Below are positions 28,018 through 37,308 of a DNA stretch of 64,000 bases, in pieces. A program made the translations under genes and the position numbers. Each line of letters starts with the position of its first letter. Within the stretch, counting starts at the first letter, position 1. The stretch comes from Leptolyngbya sp. BL0902 (lineage in GTDB: Bacteria; Cyanobacteriota; Cyanobacteriia; Phormidesmidales; Phormidesmidaceae): contig NZ_CP046155.1 in NCBI RefSeq assembly GCF_016403105.1, positions 2,289,906-2,353,905 on the forward strand. Reading direction: 5' to 3'. The notes under the pieces were generated by a model. The model saw nothing but the letters and a program-made list of their open reading frames with translations, had not been told where the DNA came from and searched no databases.

Positions 28018-30822
28018 CTAGGGCGTCTGTTCCGCCAGTTGTTGCAGCAGGGTTTCGAGCTGCTGCTGGGCTTGACCATAGCGCTGCCAGTCGCCTTGCT
28101 GAAGGGCGGTTTGGCCGTCTTGGTAGGCGGTGAGGGCCGATTGAATCAGGCTGCTCAGATCGCTGGGTAGGGGAGTGGGAACGCTGCCGTCAGAGCCGCC
28201 GGGGCTCTCGATGGCGGGAAGACGGGCCGCGCCAAAGATGGCCTCTAGGGCTTGGTCGAGGGTTTCGCGCATCACCACCTGATCGCCGTAGGACACAATT
28301 ACCCGCCGCAGTTCTGGCAGCGCCCCCTGTTCCGCCCGTAGATAAATGGGCTGGACGTAGAGCAGGGATTGTTCGATGGGAATCACCAGCAAATTACCTC
28401 GCAGCACCCGCGACCCCTGCTGGCCCCAGAGGGTGATTTGTTCGGAGATTTCCGGGGTTTGGTTAATGCGGGCTTCGATCTGGCTGGGGCCAAAGACGAG
28501 TTCCTGCTTGGGGAATTCATAAAGCATCAGCCGACCATAATTCTCGCCATCGGAACCGCCCGCTAACCAGGCAATCATGTTGTCGCGGTTGGCGGGGGTG
28601 AAGGGCAGAATTTGCAGAAATTCCTCCTGCTCCAGCTTGGGCAGTTTCATGATGATGTAGTAGGGGGCCATGGTTTCCAATCGGCCATCCACAGAATGTT
28701 CGGGGAAGCGCCAGAGGTCTTCGCGGTTGTAGAAGACTTCGGGGTTTTCCATGTGGTAGGCCCGGTACATTTGGGCCTGGATGGTGAAGATGTCTTGGGG
28801 ATAGCGCAGGTGTTGCCGATAGCTGGCGGGCATGGCCTCGCTGGGCTGAAACAGGTCGGGGAAAATCTTTTGGTAGGTGGCGAGAACGGGGTCGGTGGTG
28901 TCGCGGACAAAAAATTCTAGGGTGCCGTCGTAGGCGTCGATGAACACCTTCACCGCGTCCCGAATATAGTTGGTGCTGGGCGGCAGCAGGCCATAGCTGG
29001 GGTCAGAGAGGGCCAGGAGGGTACTGTAGCGTTGCAGGGGTTCGGCGTAGGGGTAGCGGTCGCTGACGGTGTAGCCATCCATTACCCACTTCATCCGGCC
29101 ATCCACCACCACCATGTAGGGGTCGCTGTCGTAGGTGAGAAAGGGGGCCACCCGCTGCACCCGGTCGCGGATCAGGCGGTGGTAGTGGATGCGGGAATCG
29201 CCATTGAAGTAGTTGGAAATCAGGATTCGCAGGTTGCCCAGGTCGTAGGCGTAGGCAAGGCGGCGCAGGAGGGAATTCAGCGGCACGCCCCCCTGTCCGG
29301 TATAGCGGTAGGTGGCGTTGGTGTCACCCAGGGGGTAGTCAAATTCGTCGGTGTTGGTGCCCGTGAAAATGTAGTTGGCGGTGTCCTCCCCGTAGTAAAT
29401 GCGGGGCTGATCCAGGGCCAAATCCACATTGGAGTCCGGCGGCACATTCCGCAGGAAAAATTCCGGCATCCCGTTGCTGGCCACCCGGTTGACGGGGCTC
29501 ATCACCAGGCCAAAGCCGTGGGTGAACTTGAGCTGGCGGTTAATCCAGTTCTGGGCCTCCGGCGGCAACTGCGCCACCGATAGCTCGCGGGCGGAGAGCG
29601 TTACCTGGCGATAGTCGCCGTTGAGGGTGTAGCGGTCGATATCGACATCGCTGAAGTTGTAATAGAGCCGAATTTCCTGAAGCTGCTTGTAGGAACTCAG
29701 CAGCGGCACATCGTCCCACAGGCGAATGTTGCGAACCGTGGGCTGGTTGTTGTCCAAAATGGCCCGATCCAGGGGACTATCGGCGGGAAAGGGCTCCGCA
29801 ACCACCTCCGTCAGGTTGTAGGCTTGGCGGGTGAAGGCGATATTGTGCTCGATGTAGGGCCGCTCCATGGTGAGTTCGTTGGGCTCCACCACAAAGTTTT
29901 GCTGAAACCAGGGGTACAGCCCATTCACCAGAATCAGCACCGCCAGGTATAGCCCCATACCCACAATCGGCAGGGAAAAGCCGCTGCGCCACAGGGCCAA
30001 CACAAACAGCACCGCAATGGCCAGGGTGACAAAGCCCATCAGCCAGTAGGCTTGCAGCCGCGCATGGACATCGGTATAGCCTGCCCCAAAAATCACCCCG
30101 GATTCCGAATACAGCAGAGAGTAGCGATCCAGCCAGAAGCCCACCGCCAGCAGCGCCGCCAGCGCCGCCAACAGCAAACACAAATGGGCCTTGGCCTCCC
30201 CGGTGAGGAAATACTTCCAGCCCCGCTCAGGCCGAATTTCCCCCTTCATGCCGTAGACGGCCAGGGTTAGCAGCAGCGCCCACACCACCAGCCCCAGCAG
30301 GTTGCTCTGCAAGCCCTGCCACAGGGGCAGGCGAAACAGGTAAAAGCCGATGTCGTGGTTAAAAATTGGGTCGGCTTGGCCAAAGTCGGAGGGATTGAGG
30401 AACCGCAAGACCCGCTCCCAGGCCGCTGCCCCCCGCCACGCCGCTCCCAGAGCCAGCAGCCCAATGGCCCCCAAACCGCCCAGGTGCAGCAGTTGTTCAA
30501 ACTGTTCCTGCTGCTGAGGACTGCTGTAGCGGCTAGACAACCGATAACTGCGTTCGCGGGTAATCACCCTGGCCAGTTGATAGTTGCCCCACAGCCAGAG
30601 GGCCGTGAGCCCAAAGGTGCCCAGCCCTAGCCCCAACTGCCACCGCAGCCGCTTGCCAAAGACGGATCCATAGCCCACCGACTGAAACCACCAGGATTCC
30701 GTCAGCAGGTGAACCAGGCTACCCATCATCACCAAGATTGCCACGGCCACCAATAACCAGGGTAGCCAGCGACCGCCGCGATAGGTGGGCCATGCAGATT
30801 TGGAAGATTTGGGAAAAGTCAC
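28018..30822 (-). CDS. UPF0182 family membrane protein
   Basis: A 934-residue member of the UPF0182 family of large membrane proteins of unknown function. About seven transmembrane helices occupy residues 18-330 (starting WLPWLLVAVAILVMMGSLV). A large extracytoplasmic domain follows (from about 340, RPYIEHNIAFTRQAYNLTEV), containing the family segments GFGLVMSPVNRVASNGMPEF, RIYYGEDTANYIFTGT and SDPYMVVVDGRMKWVMDGYT. The C-terminal ~90 residues form a Gln-rich helical tail. It stands alone as a transcription unit, and no function can be assigned. Confidence 0.92.
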   Translation of the reverse strand: MTFPKSSKSAWPTYRGGRWLPWLLVAVAILVMMGSLVHLLTESWWFQSVGYGSVFGKRLRWQLGLGLGTFGLTALWLWGNYQLARVITRERSYRLSSRYSSPQQQEQFEQLLHLGGLGAIGLLALGAAWRGAAAWERVLRFLNPSDFGQADPIFNHDIGFYLFRLPLWQGLQSNLLGLVVWALLLTLAVYGMKGEIRPERGWKYFLTGEAKAHLCLLLAALAALLAVGFWLDRYSLLYSESGVIFGAGYTDVHARLQAYWLMGFVTLAIAVLFVLALWRSGFSLPIVGMGLYLAVLILVNGLYPWFQQNFVVEPNELTMERPYIEHNIAFTRQAYNLTEVVAEPFPADSPLDRAILDNNQPTVRNIRLWDDVPLLSSYKQLQEIRLYYNFSDVDIDRYTLNGDYRQVTLSARELSVAQLPPEAQNWINRQLKFTHGFGLVMSPVNRVASNGMPEFFLRNVPPDSNVDLALDQPRIYYGEDTANYIFTGTNTDEFDYPLGDTNATYRYTGQGGVPLNSLLRRLAYAYDLGNLRILISNYFNGDSRIHYHRLIRDRVQRVAPFLTYDSDPYMVVVDGRMKWVMDGYTVSDRYPYAEPLQRYSTLLALSDPSYGLLPPSTNYIRDAVKVFIDAYDGTLEFFVRDTTDPVLATYQKIFPDLFQPSEAMPASYRQHLRYPQDIFTIQAQMYRAYHMENPEVFYNREDLWRFPEHSVDGRLETMAPYYIIMKLPKLEQEEFLQILPFTPANRDNMIAWLAGGSDGENYGRLMLYEFPKQELVFGPSQIEARINQTPEISEQITLWGQQGSRVLRGNLLVIPIEQSLLYVQPIYLRAEQGALPELRRVIVSYGDQVVMRETLDQALEAIFGAARLPAIESPGGSDGSVPTPLPSDLSSLIQSALTAYQDGQTALQQGDWQRYGQAQQQLETLLQQLAEQTP

Positions 30823-30989
30823 AGGGGCTAGGATCTAGAGTGTTGAGCGTTCGCCCTGATCCTAACCCAAGGGAGAAAAGGGGTTAGCCCTTGGTAACGT
30901 TTTCTCAAGGGTGTGGCCCTCCCAAGGATTGTCTTCTCAGGAAGTTCCTGCCAAAAGAAGCCCACCCTTGGGCGCAGGGATTGAGGATC

Positions 30990-32054
30990 CTAGGAGGAAG
31001 AGGTGGCCCGATTAAAGCGCCGATTGCGCCAAGCCCGAATCGCCTGGGCCTGCCGTTGTACCGCCGTGAGGTACTGGGTAGTGGATAGTTCCTCCGTGGG
31101 GGCAGGGGGCGGAGCTGACCGAGTGGTGGATAGACATTGCGTAAGGCTGTCGAGGTGGGGTTCTAGGGCCAAATCCCGCACCAAATGGTCGATGGACTCG
31201 TAGCGATCCCGAGGATCAGGGCGCAGCATCTTGTCCAAGACGGTGGCAAAGTGGTCGCTGATAGTAACGGTGTGTCGCCAGCGCACCTGGCCTGTTTTTG
31301 GTTCGCTGTCAAACTCGATGGGGGTGCGGGTTGTCAGCATGAACAGGCAGGTCATGCCCAGGGCGTAGATGTCGCTGCTGTAGCAGGGGCGCAGGGCCAG
31401 TTGTTCCGGCGGCGCAAACCCCGGCGTTCCCACAAACTGGCTGACGGGAGCCTGGTGGGCATGGGCGTCTTCCAAATCCGTCAAAAACTCTCGCACTGCC
31501 CCAAAGTCAATCAACACCAGGCGACGGTCAAACTCGCTGCGGATGATGTTGGGGGGTTTGATATCGCGGTGAATGATGCGGTTGCGGTGGATGAACTGCA
31601 ACACCGGAATCATTTCCTGCAAGAAAAACTTCACCTGGGCCTCGGTTTGGCGGCCTTGCTTGCGAACTTCCTGGGCAATCGTCTGTCCCTGGATATATTC
31701 CTGCACCAGATAAAATTCACCCCGAATGGTGAAGTAGTCGAGCAGGGAGGGAATTTGGGAGTGGCTGCCCAAGTTGGCCAACACCTTAGCTTCTCGCCGA
31801 AAGCGCACCTTGGCCCGCTCTAGGGACAGATTATTTTTGGTTCGGGGGGCCAACTGCTTAATCACGCAGCGGGGCTGACCCGGTAGCCGCATATCCTGGG
31901 CCAGATAGGTGACGCCAAACCCTCCCTGCCCCAGGGCGCGTAACACGCGGTAGCGCTCCCGAAATAGGGCCTGGGACTGATAAAACGCGCCAATTTCACC
32001 GCTGAAGCTGCGATCACGATGCCCATGGGAGGATGAGACGACGGGGTCTGACAT
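30990..32054 (-). CDS. Ser/Thr protein kinase, canonical catalytic residues
   Basis: A 354-residue cytoplasmic Hanks-type kinase. The catalytic set is complete: Gly loop LGQGGFGVTY (41-50), VAIK-equivalent Lys66 in CVIKQL, HRDIKPPN (162-169) and DFG (183-185). A short C-terminal tail follows the kinase domain, with no transmembrane segment or sensor domain. It contrasts with the kinase at 1518-3638, where the two catalytic lysines are replaced. Substrates are unknown. Confidence 0.93.
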   Translation of the reverse strand: MSDPVVSSSHGHRDRSFSGEIGAFYQSQALFRERYRVLRALGQGGFGVTYLAQDMRLPGQPRCVIKQLAPRTKNNLSLERAKVRFRREAKVLANLGSHSQIPSLLDYFTIRGEFYLVQEYIQGQTIAQEVRKQGRQTEAQVKFFLQEMIPVLQFIHRNRIIHRDIKPPNIIRSEFDRRLVLIDFGAVREFLTDLEDAHAHQAPVSQFVGTPGFAPPEQLALRPCYSSDIYALGMTCLFMLTTRTPIEFDSEPKTGQVRWRHTVTISDHFATVLDKMLRPDPRDRYESIDHLVRDLALEPHLDSLTQCLSTTRSAPPPAPTEELSTTQYLTAVQRQAQAIRAWRNRRFNRATSSS

Positions 32055-32209
32055 AGGAAAAAACCGAGGGCCGCAGAACCAGGGAGGCGCACCAAGCTGC
32101 TACCCAGCGTAGCGTGATGCTTCTATTCTACTAGTATGCCCATCGAGCGGCCCTAAGCCGTCTTGCCCTAGGATTTGGCCCGCCTTCTGTCTAGACGTTC
32201 CTCGGTACC

Positions 32210-33301
32210 CTAGGCTTGGGGCAGCCAAAAGGTAAAGGTTGTCCCCTGGCCCAGGCAACTGGTGACGCTAATTTCACCCCCCTGCACCGTAACTAAGCGT
32301 CGGCAGATGGTGAGGCCGAGGCCCGTACCGCCGGAACTGCGGTTGCGGGAGCGGTCGGCTCGCCAGAAGCGTTCAAACACGTAGGGGACGTCTTCCTCGG
32401 CAATGCCAATGCCCGTATCCGCCACGGAAAGATAGACGCGGTTGGGTTCGGCCCAGGCGCGTACTACAACTTTGCCCTGGTCGGTGTAGCGCAGGGCATT
32501 GCCGAGCAGGTTAATTAAAATTTGCTCAATGCGGCTGGGGTCGGCGTAGACGGCGGGCAGATCGGGCGGGCAATCGAGCACCAAGGCCACCTGATCGGGG
32601 TGGGCCTGCTGTCCCTCAAAGGTCTGGATCAAAACCTCTAGCAGCGGCGGCAAGGCCAAGCTCTGGGCCTGAATCGGCAGATAGCCCGCCTCCAGCTTAG
32701 AGAGTTCCTGGAGGTCGTTAACGAGGCGCTGAAGACGAGTGGTTTCTGCGGCGAGCCGTTCGTAGAGTTCCGGCTGGGGGGGGACGGTACCATCGGCCAA
32801 GCCCTCTAGGTAGCCGTGGAGAATGGTCAGGGGGGTACGTAGCTCATGGGTGAGGTCGCCCACCAGTTCCCGTCGCCGCTGTTCCACCCCCTCCAAGTCG
32901 GAGGCCATGCGGTTAAAGCTATTGGCCAACCGCTGAATTTCCAAAATCTCGGAGGAGGGCACCCGCGCCGCCAGATCGCCAGCGGCAAACTGGCGAGTAA
33001 TCTCAGCCATCTGGTCAAGGGGCCGAATAATCCGCCGCGAGACCCAGTAGCTCAGGGCCCCCGCCGCGCCGCCCCCCACCAAAATCGACCACACCATGCC
33101 CTTGCTCCAGGCTTCCTCTACCCCCTTGAGCAACTGGGTGCGGCGATGAAGGCTCATCACCCCGTTTTCGTAGCGCTGCATGGTAATCACCAGCAGCCGA
33201 GGCGTGTATAGACGGCCCACCACCACCAGGGTGACAATGCCCACCGTCATCACCGCCATGTGGGAGAGAAAGAGGCGCGTGCGCAGGTTGCCCTTGGCCA
33301 T
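32210..33301 (-). CDS. Sensor histidine kinase (HAMP, HisKA, HATPase), orphan
   Basis: A 363-residue membrane histidine kinase. It has two transmembrane helices (about 11-30 and 70-90) framing a short ~40-residue outer loop, a HAMP domain (about 91-143), the H-box THELRTPLTI with His152, and the HATPase domain with N-box NLLGNALRYT, G1 DTGIGIAEED, F-box VFERFWR and G2 GGTGLGLTICRRL. The ATG at 33301 is used; longer starts run into the ferredoxin gene. That gene ends only 8 bases upstream, so the two are probably co-transcribed. No response regulator gene is nearby. Confidence 0.92.
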   Translation of the reverse strand: MAKGNLRTRLFLSHMAVMTVGIVTLVVVGRLYTPRLLVITMQRYENGVMSLHRRTQLLKGVEEAWSKGMVWSILVGGGAAGALSYWVSRRIIRPLDQMAEITRQFAAGDLAARVPSSEILEIQRLANSFNRMASDLEGVEQRRRELVGDLTHELRTPLTILHGYLEGLADGTVPPQPELYERLAAETTRLQRLVNDLQELSKLEAGYLPIQAQSLALPPLLEVLIQTFEGQQAHPDQVALVLDCPPDLPAVYADPSRIEQILINLLGNALRYTDQGKVVVRAWAEPNRVYLSVADTGIGIAEEDVPYVFERFWRADRSRNRSSGGTGLGLTICRRLVTVQGGEISVTSCLGQGTTFTFWLPQA

Positions 33302-33309
33302 GCCGATTC

Positions 33310-33537
33310 TCAACTGGGAGTTTGCTGAAGATCGGGCTGCTCTTCCGGCAAAATAGCTCCCTCCACCGGACAGACCTGAAGGCAAATGCCGCAGTCAATG
33401 CAGGTGGAAAAGTCAATCCAGTACCAGTCGGTACCTTTGGTGTTCTTGCCAGGGCCTTCGTGAATACAGGCTACCGGGCAAGCATCGACGCAATCCGCAA
33501 CTCCTTCACAGACATTCGTAACAATGGTGTGGGCCAC
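33310..33537 (-). CDS. Bacterial-type ferredoxin with two Fe-S clusters
   Basis: A 75-residue soluble electron carrier. The second cluster motif is classic: CIDCGICLQVCPVEGAI (C-x2-C-x2-C-x3-C-P). The first reads VCEGVADCVDACPVACIHEG, a spacing seen in 7Fe/8Fe ferredoxins of the FdxC type. It starts with GTG after a good ribosome-binding site (AAGGAGA). It is conserved among cyanobacteria as a small bacterial-type ferredoxin distinct from PetF; the redox partner is not known. The histidine kinase gene follows 8 bases downstream. Confidence 0.92.
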   Translation of the reverse strand: MAHTIVTNVCEGVADCVDACPVACIHEGPGKNTKGTDWYWIDFSTCIDCGICLQVCPVEGAILPEEQPDLQQTPS

Positions 33538-33705
33538 AGGGTCTCCTTATCGTGGTGAAACTCAAACAACGGGCAAGGTGCGATGCCGACAACGGTAAAC
33601 CAAGCAGGCCACCCGCAGCATCAGGCAACACTGTGCCGCCAAACCGACCGACGCCCCGGCCCAGAATCCGTATGATCCTGGACTGGGCGCTGACCATGTA
33701 TCACG

Positions 33706-34944
33706 TTAGTGTAGGGTTTCGATTTGTGGCAACCCATTGGCGTCAATCCAGGCAATGTGCTGGATGTGGCGATGGCGGGCAACGGCTCGCAGGGCATCCT
33801 GGGAGGGCACCTCCGCCAGGTGTACTTCTGCCCGCACTAAATTGGCCGAACCCCGGAGAGTTTGGGCATAGGTAAAGGCCGCCACCGCCGCCTGGGGCAC
33901 CGTGGGCACCACCAGCCAGTCGCTGGGAGGGGTGCTCTGGGGCAGTCGTCCACTGGGCAAGAGCGCCTGGTGCAGCATGTCAATGTCAAACACAAAGCCA
34001 ATGCCGGGGAAGCCTGCACCTTCGGGGCTAAACACCTCCAGCAGGTGGTCGTAGCGGCCCCCGCGCCCTAGCACCTGACAACCCAGTTCCGGCGGACTCA
34101 CCACCTCAAACACCAGACCCGTGTAGTAGTCAAAGGTTTGAATCAGGCTGAGGTCGAGGATGAGCGCAGGTCGATCCAAGGCTTCTCCCTGGGAGGAGGG
34201 CACCTCGCGCAGCAGCGCCACCAAGGACTTGAGCCGCTGAAGGGACGCCTGCCCCTCCGGCCCTAGGTCTAGGGTGCCCAGGGCTTGCAGAATATCCTCA
34301 GGCTCCCCTCGCAGGTCTAGCAGGTAGAGCGCCTGTTCCCGCTGCTGGGGCGATAGATCAAGGGTTTCTAGGGTAACGCGATCTAGATGGGCTAGGGACT
34401 GGCGTACCGCCCTCCGCACCGCCGCTGGAAATGGCTCCAGCAAGGCACGGGTGAGCTGAGCATCCCCCAACAGCAAGCTCCAGCCCCGCAGGTTGAGGCT
34501 GGCCAGTCCGTCGGTGAGCAGCAGCAGCATTTCGGCATCGGCTAGGGGATCCCCAGCCCCCAGCAACTCTACCCCCGCCTGGAAAAATTCCTGCTGACTG
34601 CCCCGGTGCCCCTGGTCGGCCTGCCGGAAGACGTTGGCGTTGTAGTACAGCCGCTGGGGGTAGGTCACACGGCTAAGCCGACTCACCGCCGCCCGCGCAA
34701 TGGAGGCCGTCAGTTCTGGCCGCAGACCCAGGCGTGGCCCAGCGGCCTGGTGTAGCTCAATCACGGCCTCCTGGTCAATGGCACCCCCGGCCATCAGCGT
34801 ATCCAGCCGCTCGATGGTTGGTGTAATGATGCGGTGGTAGCCCCAGCGCTGAAAGACTTGTTCAAGGCGATCCTCAATCCAGCGTTTTTGGGCCACATCT
34901 AGGGGCAATAAATCCCGCGCTCCGGTTGGCGGCTGATAAACCAT
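33706..34944 (-). CDS. hisZ: ATP phosphoribosyltransferase regulatory subunit HisZ
   Basis: HisZ is a catalytically inactive relative of histidyl-tRNA synthetase that forms a complex with short-form HisG in histidine biosynthesis. The 412-residue protein keeps the class II synthetase scaffold (PPTGARDLLPLDVAQKRWIE, LRPELTASIARAAVSRL, GRGGRYDHLLEVFS). It lacks clear equivalents of several HisRS signatures: LIQTFDYYTGLVFEVV replaces the usual LVRGLDYYTGTVFE. HisS is the alternative. Its ATG shares one base with the stop codon of the upstream J-domain gene, so translation is probably coupled. Confidence 0.85.
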   Translation of the reverse strand: MVYQPPTGARDLLPLDVAQKRWIEDRLEQVFQRWGYHRIITPTIERLDTLMAGGAIDQEAVIELHQAAGPRLGLRPELTASIARAAVSRLSRVTYPQRLYYNANVFRQADQGHRGSQQEFFQAGVELLGAGDPLADAEMLLLLTDGLASLNLRGWSLLLGDAQLTRALLEPFPAAVRRAVRQSLAHLDRVTLETLDLSPQQREQALYLLDLRGEPEDILQALGTLDLGPEGQASLQRLKSLVALLREVPSSQGEALDRPALILDLSLIQTFDYYTGLVFEVVSPPELGCQVLGRGGRYDHLLEVFSPEGAGFPGIGFVFDIDMLHQALLPSGRLPQSTPPSDWLVVPTVPQAAVAAFTYAQTLRGSANLVRAEVHLAEVPSQDALRAVARHRHIQHIAWIDANGLPQIETLH

Positions 34945-35924
34945 TATTTTTTCTTCCCTCCAAATAATCCACCAAAGAAGCCCCCCCCCTTGTCTTCGGG
35001 CTTGCCCTTAGCGGGGGAGGCCCCCTTGGCCGGGGGCTGGCTCCCTCTGGCCGGAGGTTTTCCAGGGGGGGCCTTGGCTGCACTGGTTTGGCCTCTTTCC
35101 AGCTTGGTCTGAATGGCCTGGGCGATCTCATCTTCAGGGGCCAAATCCAGCGCCCGCTTGGCATGAACCTTGGCCATGGTGGCTTGCCCCGCCTTGAGGT
35201 AGAGGCTGGCCAAATAACTGTGGCACTTGGCGCTGTTGGGATAGGCTTTTAGGGCCTCCCGCATTTCTAAGACCGCCCGACTATAGTCATGGTCTACTTC
35301 AAAATCCTGGGCTCGCTTTAGGTAGCTCTCTAAAATCATCGCCTGGGTGCGACGAGGGGGCGGCGAGGGAGCTTTGGCCGGAGCGCCCGGTGGCGGCGGC
35401 GGGGCGGCAGCAGCCGGGGCAGAGGCAGCCGGACGAGCACTGGCCATGGGGCCGTCGCTGGTGCGATACAGGTACACCAGATTTAGCTCGCTCAACTGGC
35501 CGATCACGTTTAACGTCTGGGTTAACTGTTCGTACTGCTGATTGGCCAAGGCTTTGACAGCTTGATCGTAGGCCAAGTCTACCTGGGATGCCTGGAGCAA
35601 TGTCTGGGCGGACGCACTGGTAACGGCCGGGGGCGTGGGGGATCGCCGCAGTCCTTGCCCCTTGAGCTTCAGGATAATCTGGTGCTCGCTGAAGATTTTT
35701 TCCTGACTCAGAGCTTCGTAGGCCGGGTTCACCCATTTCGAGAGCAGATCACTAGCCTGTTGGGCATCCTCGTCGGAAATGCCCGAAAGGCTATCGGGGT
35801 GAAGCTTACGAGCAATCATGAGGTAGCGCTTGCGCACCGCTTTGGCATCGGCGGTAATCGGAATCCCTAGCACCGCATGGTGATCCTCAAAGTCGAGGCT
35901 AAACAGTCCGGTATCGAGTTTCAT
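34944..35924 (-). CDS. J-domain protein with helical repeat region
   Basis: A 326-residue protein with an N-terminal J domain (about 12-75) carrying the HPD tripeptide in MIARKLHPDSL, the signature for stimulating an Hsp70 ATPase. A middle helical stretch and Pro/Ala-rich linker (about 165-190) lead to a TPR-like pair (about 200-280), then a low-complexity basic tail ending GGGFFGGLFGGKKK. It lacks the Gly/Phe and zinc-finger regions of DnaJ, so it is a specialised type III co-chaperone. Its stop overlaps the hisZ start by one base. Confidence 0.88.
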   Translation of the reverse strand: MKLDTGLFSLDFEDHHAVLGIPITADAKAVRKRYLMIARKLHPDSLSGISDEDAQQASDLLSKWVNPAYEALSQEKIFSEHQIILKLKGQGLRRSPTPPAVTSASAQTLLQASQVDLAYDQAVKALANQQYEQLTQTLNVIGQLSELNLVYLYRTSDGPMASARPAASAPAAAAPPPPPGAPAKAPSPPPRRTQAMILESYLKRAQDFEVDHDYSRAVLEMREALKAYPNSAKCHSYLASLYLKAGQATMAKVHAKRALDLAPEDEIAQAIQTKLERGQTSAAKAPPGKPPARGSQPPAKGASPAKGKPEDKGGGFFGGLFGGKKK

Positions 35925-36170
35925 GGTTCGCTATTTTCCTTCGCCTTCACCGCACTAGGCCCAAGCCCTTTTCAGAGTATTCCATTTCTAGGGTGGTCTG
36001 GGCTATCGCCCACCCCAATTCCTATCCCAAACGGGGGAGTTCCTCCCAGGTGATCTTCCTAGGGTAACTCTGTTCCCTATAGACTCGCCTGATCACCCCT
36101 TCTTGGCCACGGCGAGACACCCAGTTGGGCCGTCGATGGGGGATGAAGCGAGCCAGCAGGGGCGTGAACG

Positions 36171-37265
36171 CTAAGGGCGGGGCTCAGCCATCGGTGGCGA
36201 CGTTCCCAGCATGGCCTGAAACCAAGCCTCAAAGCGATCTCCTAGGGCCGGAAGGGAGTATTCCGTTTCGGCCTGCTGACGACAGGCTACGCGATCCAGA
36301 GCCTCAATGCGGGTTAGGGCCTCGGCCAGGGCAGCGATATCGTCGGGGGGCACCAGCCAGCCCGTAGTTCCAGACCGCACAATTTCGGCGGGGCCACCCC
36401 GGTCGTAGGCAATCACAGGCACCCCACAGGCCAGGGCTTCGATGGCCACATTGCCAAAAGCCTCCACCCAGCGAGGGGTCATCACTAGGGCGCGGCACTG
36501 GCCCACAATCGCTTGCAGGGCCTGGGTGGGCAAAAAGCCGAGGTAGCTGTCTGCCGCCTGGGGAAAGCGCTGACCCAGGCTTTGCCAGTAGGCTTCATCC
36601 TCCAGCTTGCCTAAAATCTTCAGGGGGATTTGGGCCATCTCCGTCGCGGCGAGGGCATCCTCCAGGGCTTTTTCCGGGGAGATGCGCCCCAGCCACGCCA
36701 CCGCCTGCCCCGGAGTCGGACAAAACTGATAGCAGCTCAAATCAATGGCGCTACTGAGAATCTTGAAGGCGGCACCACAGCCAAAGGTCTCGGCCTGGGT
36801 GCGGGTATAGGCTCCAAGGCGGCCAGGGAACTGATCGGCCACCTGCCGCACCGCCCCATCCATTGCGTCGCTGAGGGAACCCATCGTAACGAAGTGGGCC
36901 ACCGGGGTTTGAAAAAAGGGGGTGAGGTAGAAGGGGAGCCAGTCGTAGGCAAAGTTGACGATTAAATCATAGGCGTCTTGATGTTGGCGGGCGGTGTCCC
37001 ACATGCGCCCCAAAACCCCATCCTGATGCAGAACAATGGGGGTGTCGCGCCCCTGGGTGTGGGCGGTGGGCTGAAGCGGGCCAGAAACGCCAACCACAGG
37101 CAAATCCCCCAGCACTGAGCCCGCCGGAGCAAGAATGGTAACGTCATGCCCCCGCCGCCGCAGTTCTTGCCCTAGGTTCAGCAATGTTAGTTCAACGCCG
37201 CCCCCCAACCCCGACCCCAGCGGCCCCACCGGGGTAGACACCAACAGCAACCGTAACCGATCCAT
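36171..37265 (-). CDS. Glycosyltransferase family 4 (GT-B fold)
   Basis: A 364-residue cytoplasmic GT4 enzyme that transfers a sugar from a nucleotide-sugar donor. The N-terminal domain begins RLRLLLVSTPVGPLGSGLGG and includes ELRRRGHDVTILAP. The C-terminal donor domain carries the E-x7-E motif in EAFGNVAIEALACGVPVIAY followed by DRGGPAEIV. The ATG at 37265 is chosen because AAAGGA lies 7 bases upstream; ATG at 37271 and longer starts are less well placed. It ends the minus-strand run DCC protein, HEAT protein, GT4. The acceptor is unknown. Confidence 0.9.
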   Translation of the reverse strand: MDRLRLLLVSTPVGPLGSGLGGGVELTLLNLGQELRRRGHDVTILAPAGSVLGDLPVVGVSGPLQPTAHTQGRDTPIVLHQDGVLGRMWDTARQHQDAYDLIVNFAYDWLPFYLTPFFQTPVAHFVTMGSLSDAMDGAVRQVADQFPGRLGAYTRTQAETFGCGAAFKILSSAIDLSCYQFCPTPGQAVAWLGRISPEKALEDALAATEMAQIPLKILGKLEDEAYWQSLGQRFPQAADSYLGFLPTQALQAIVGQCRALVMTPRWVEAFGNVAIEALACGVPVIAYDRGGPAEIVRSGTTGWLVPPDDIAALAEALTRIEALDRVACRQQAETEYSLPALGDRFEAWFQAMLGTSPPMAEPRP

Positions 37266-37308
37266 ACACATATCCTTTGGGGTCATCTGGGGGCAAGTCA
37301 GGGCATTC

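Noticed and set aside
29032..29583. 183-codon plus-strand frame inside the UPF0182 gene
   Set aside because: Antisense shadow of a well-supported gene with Gly/His/Val-rich low-information sequence.
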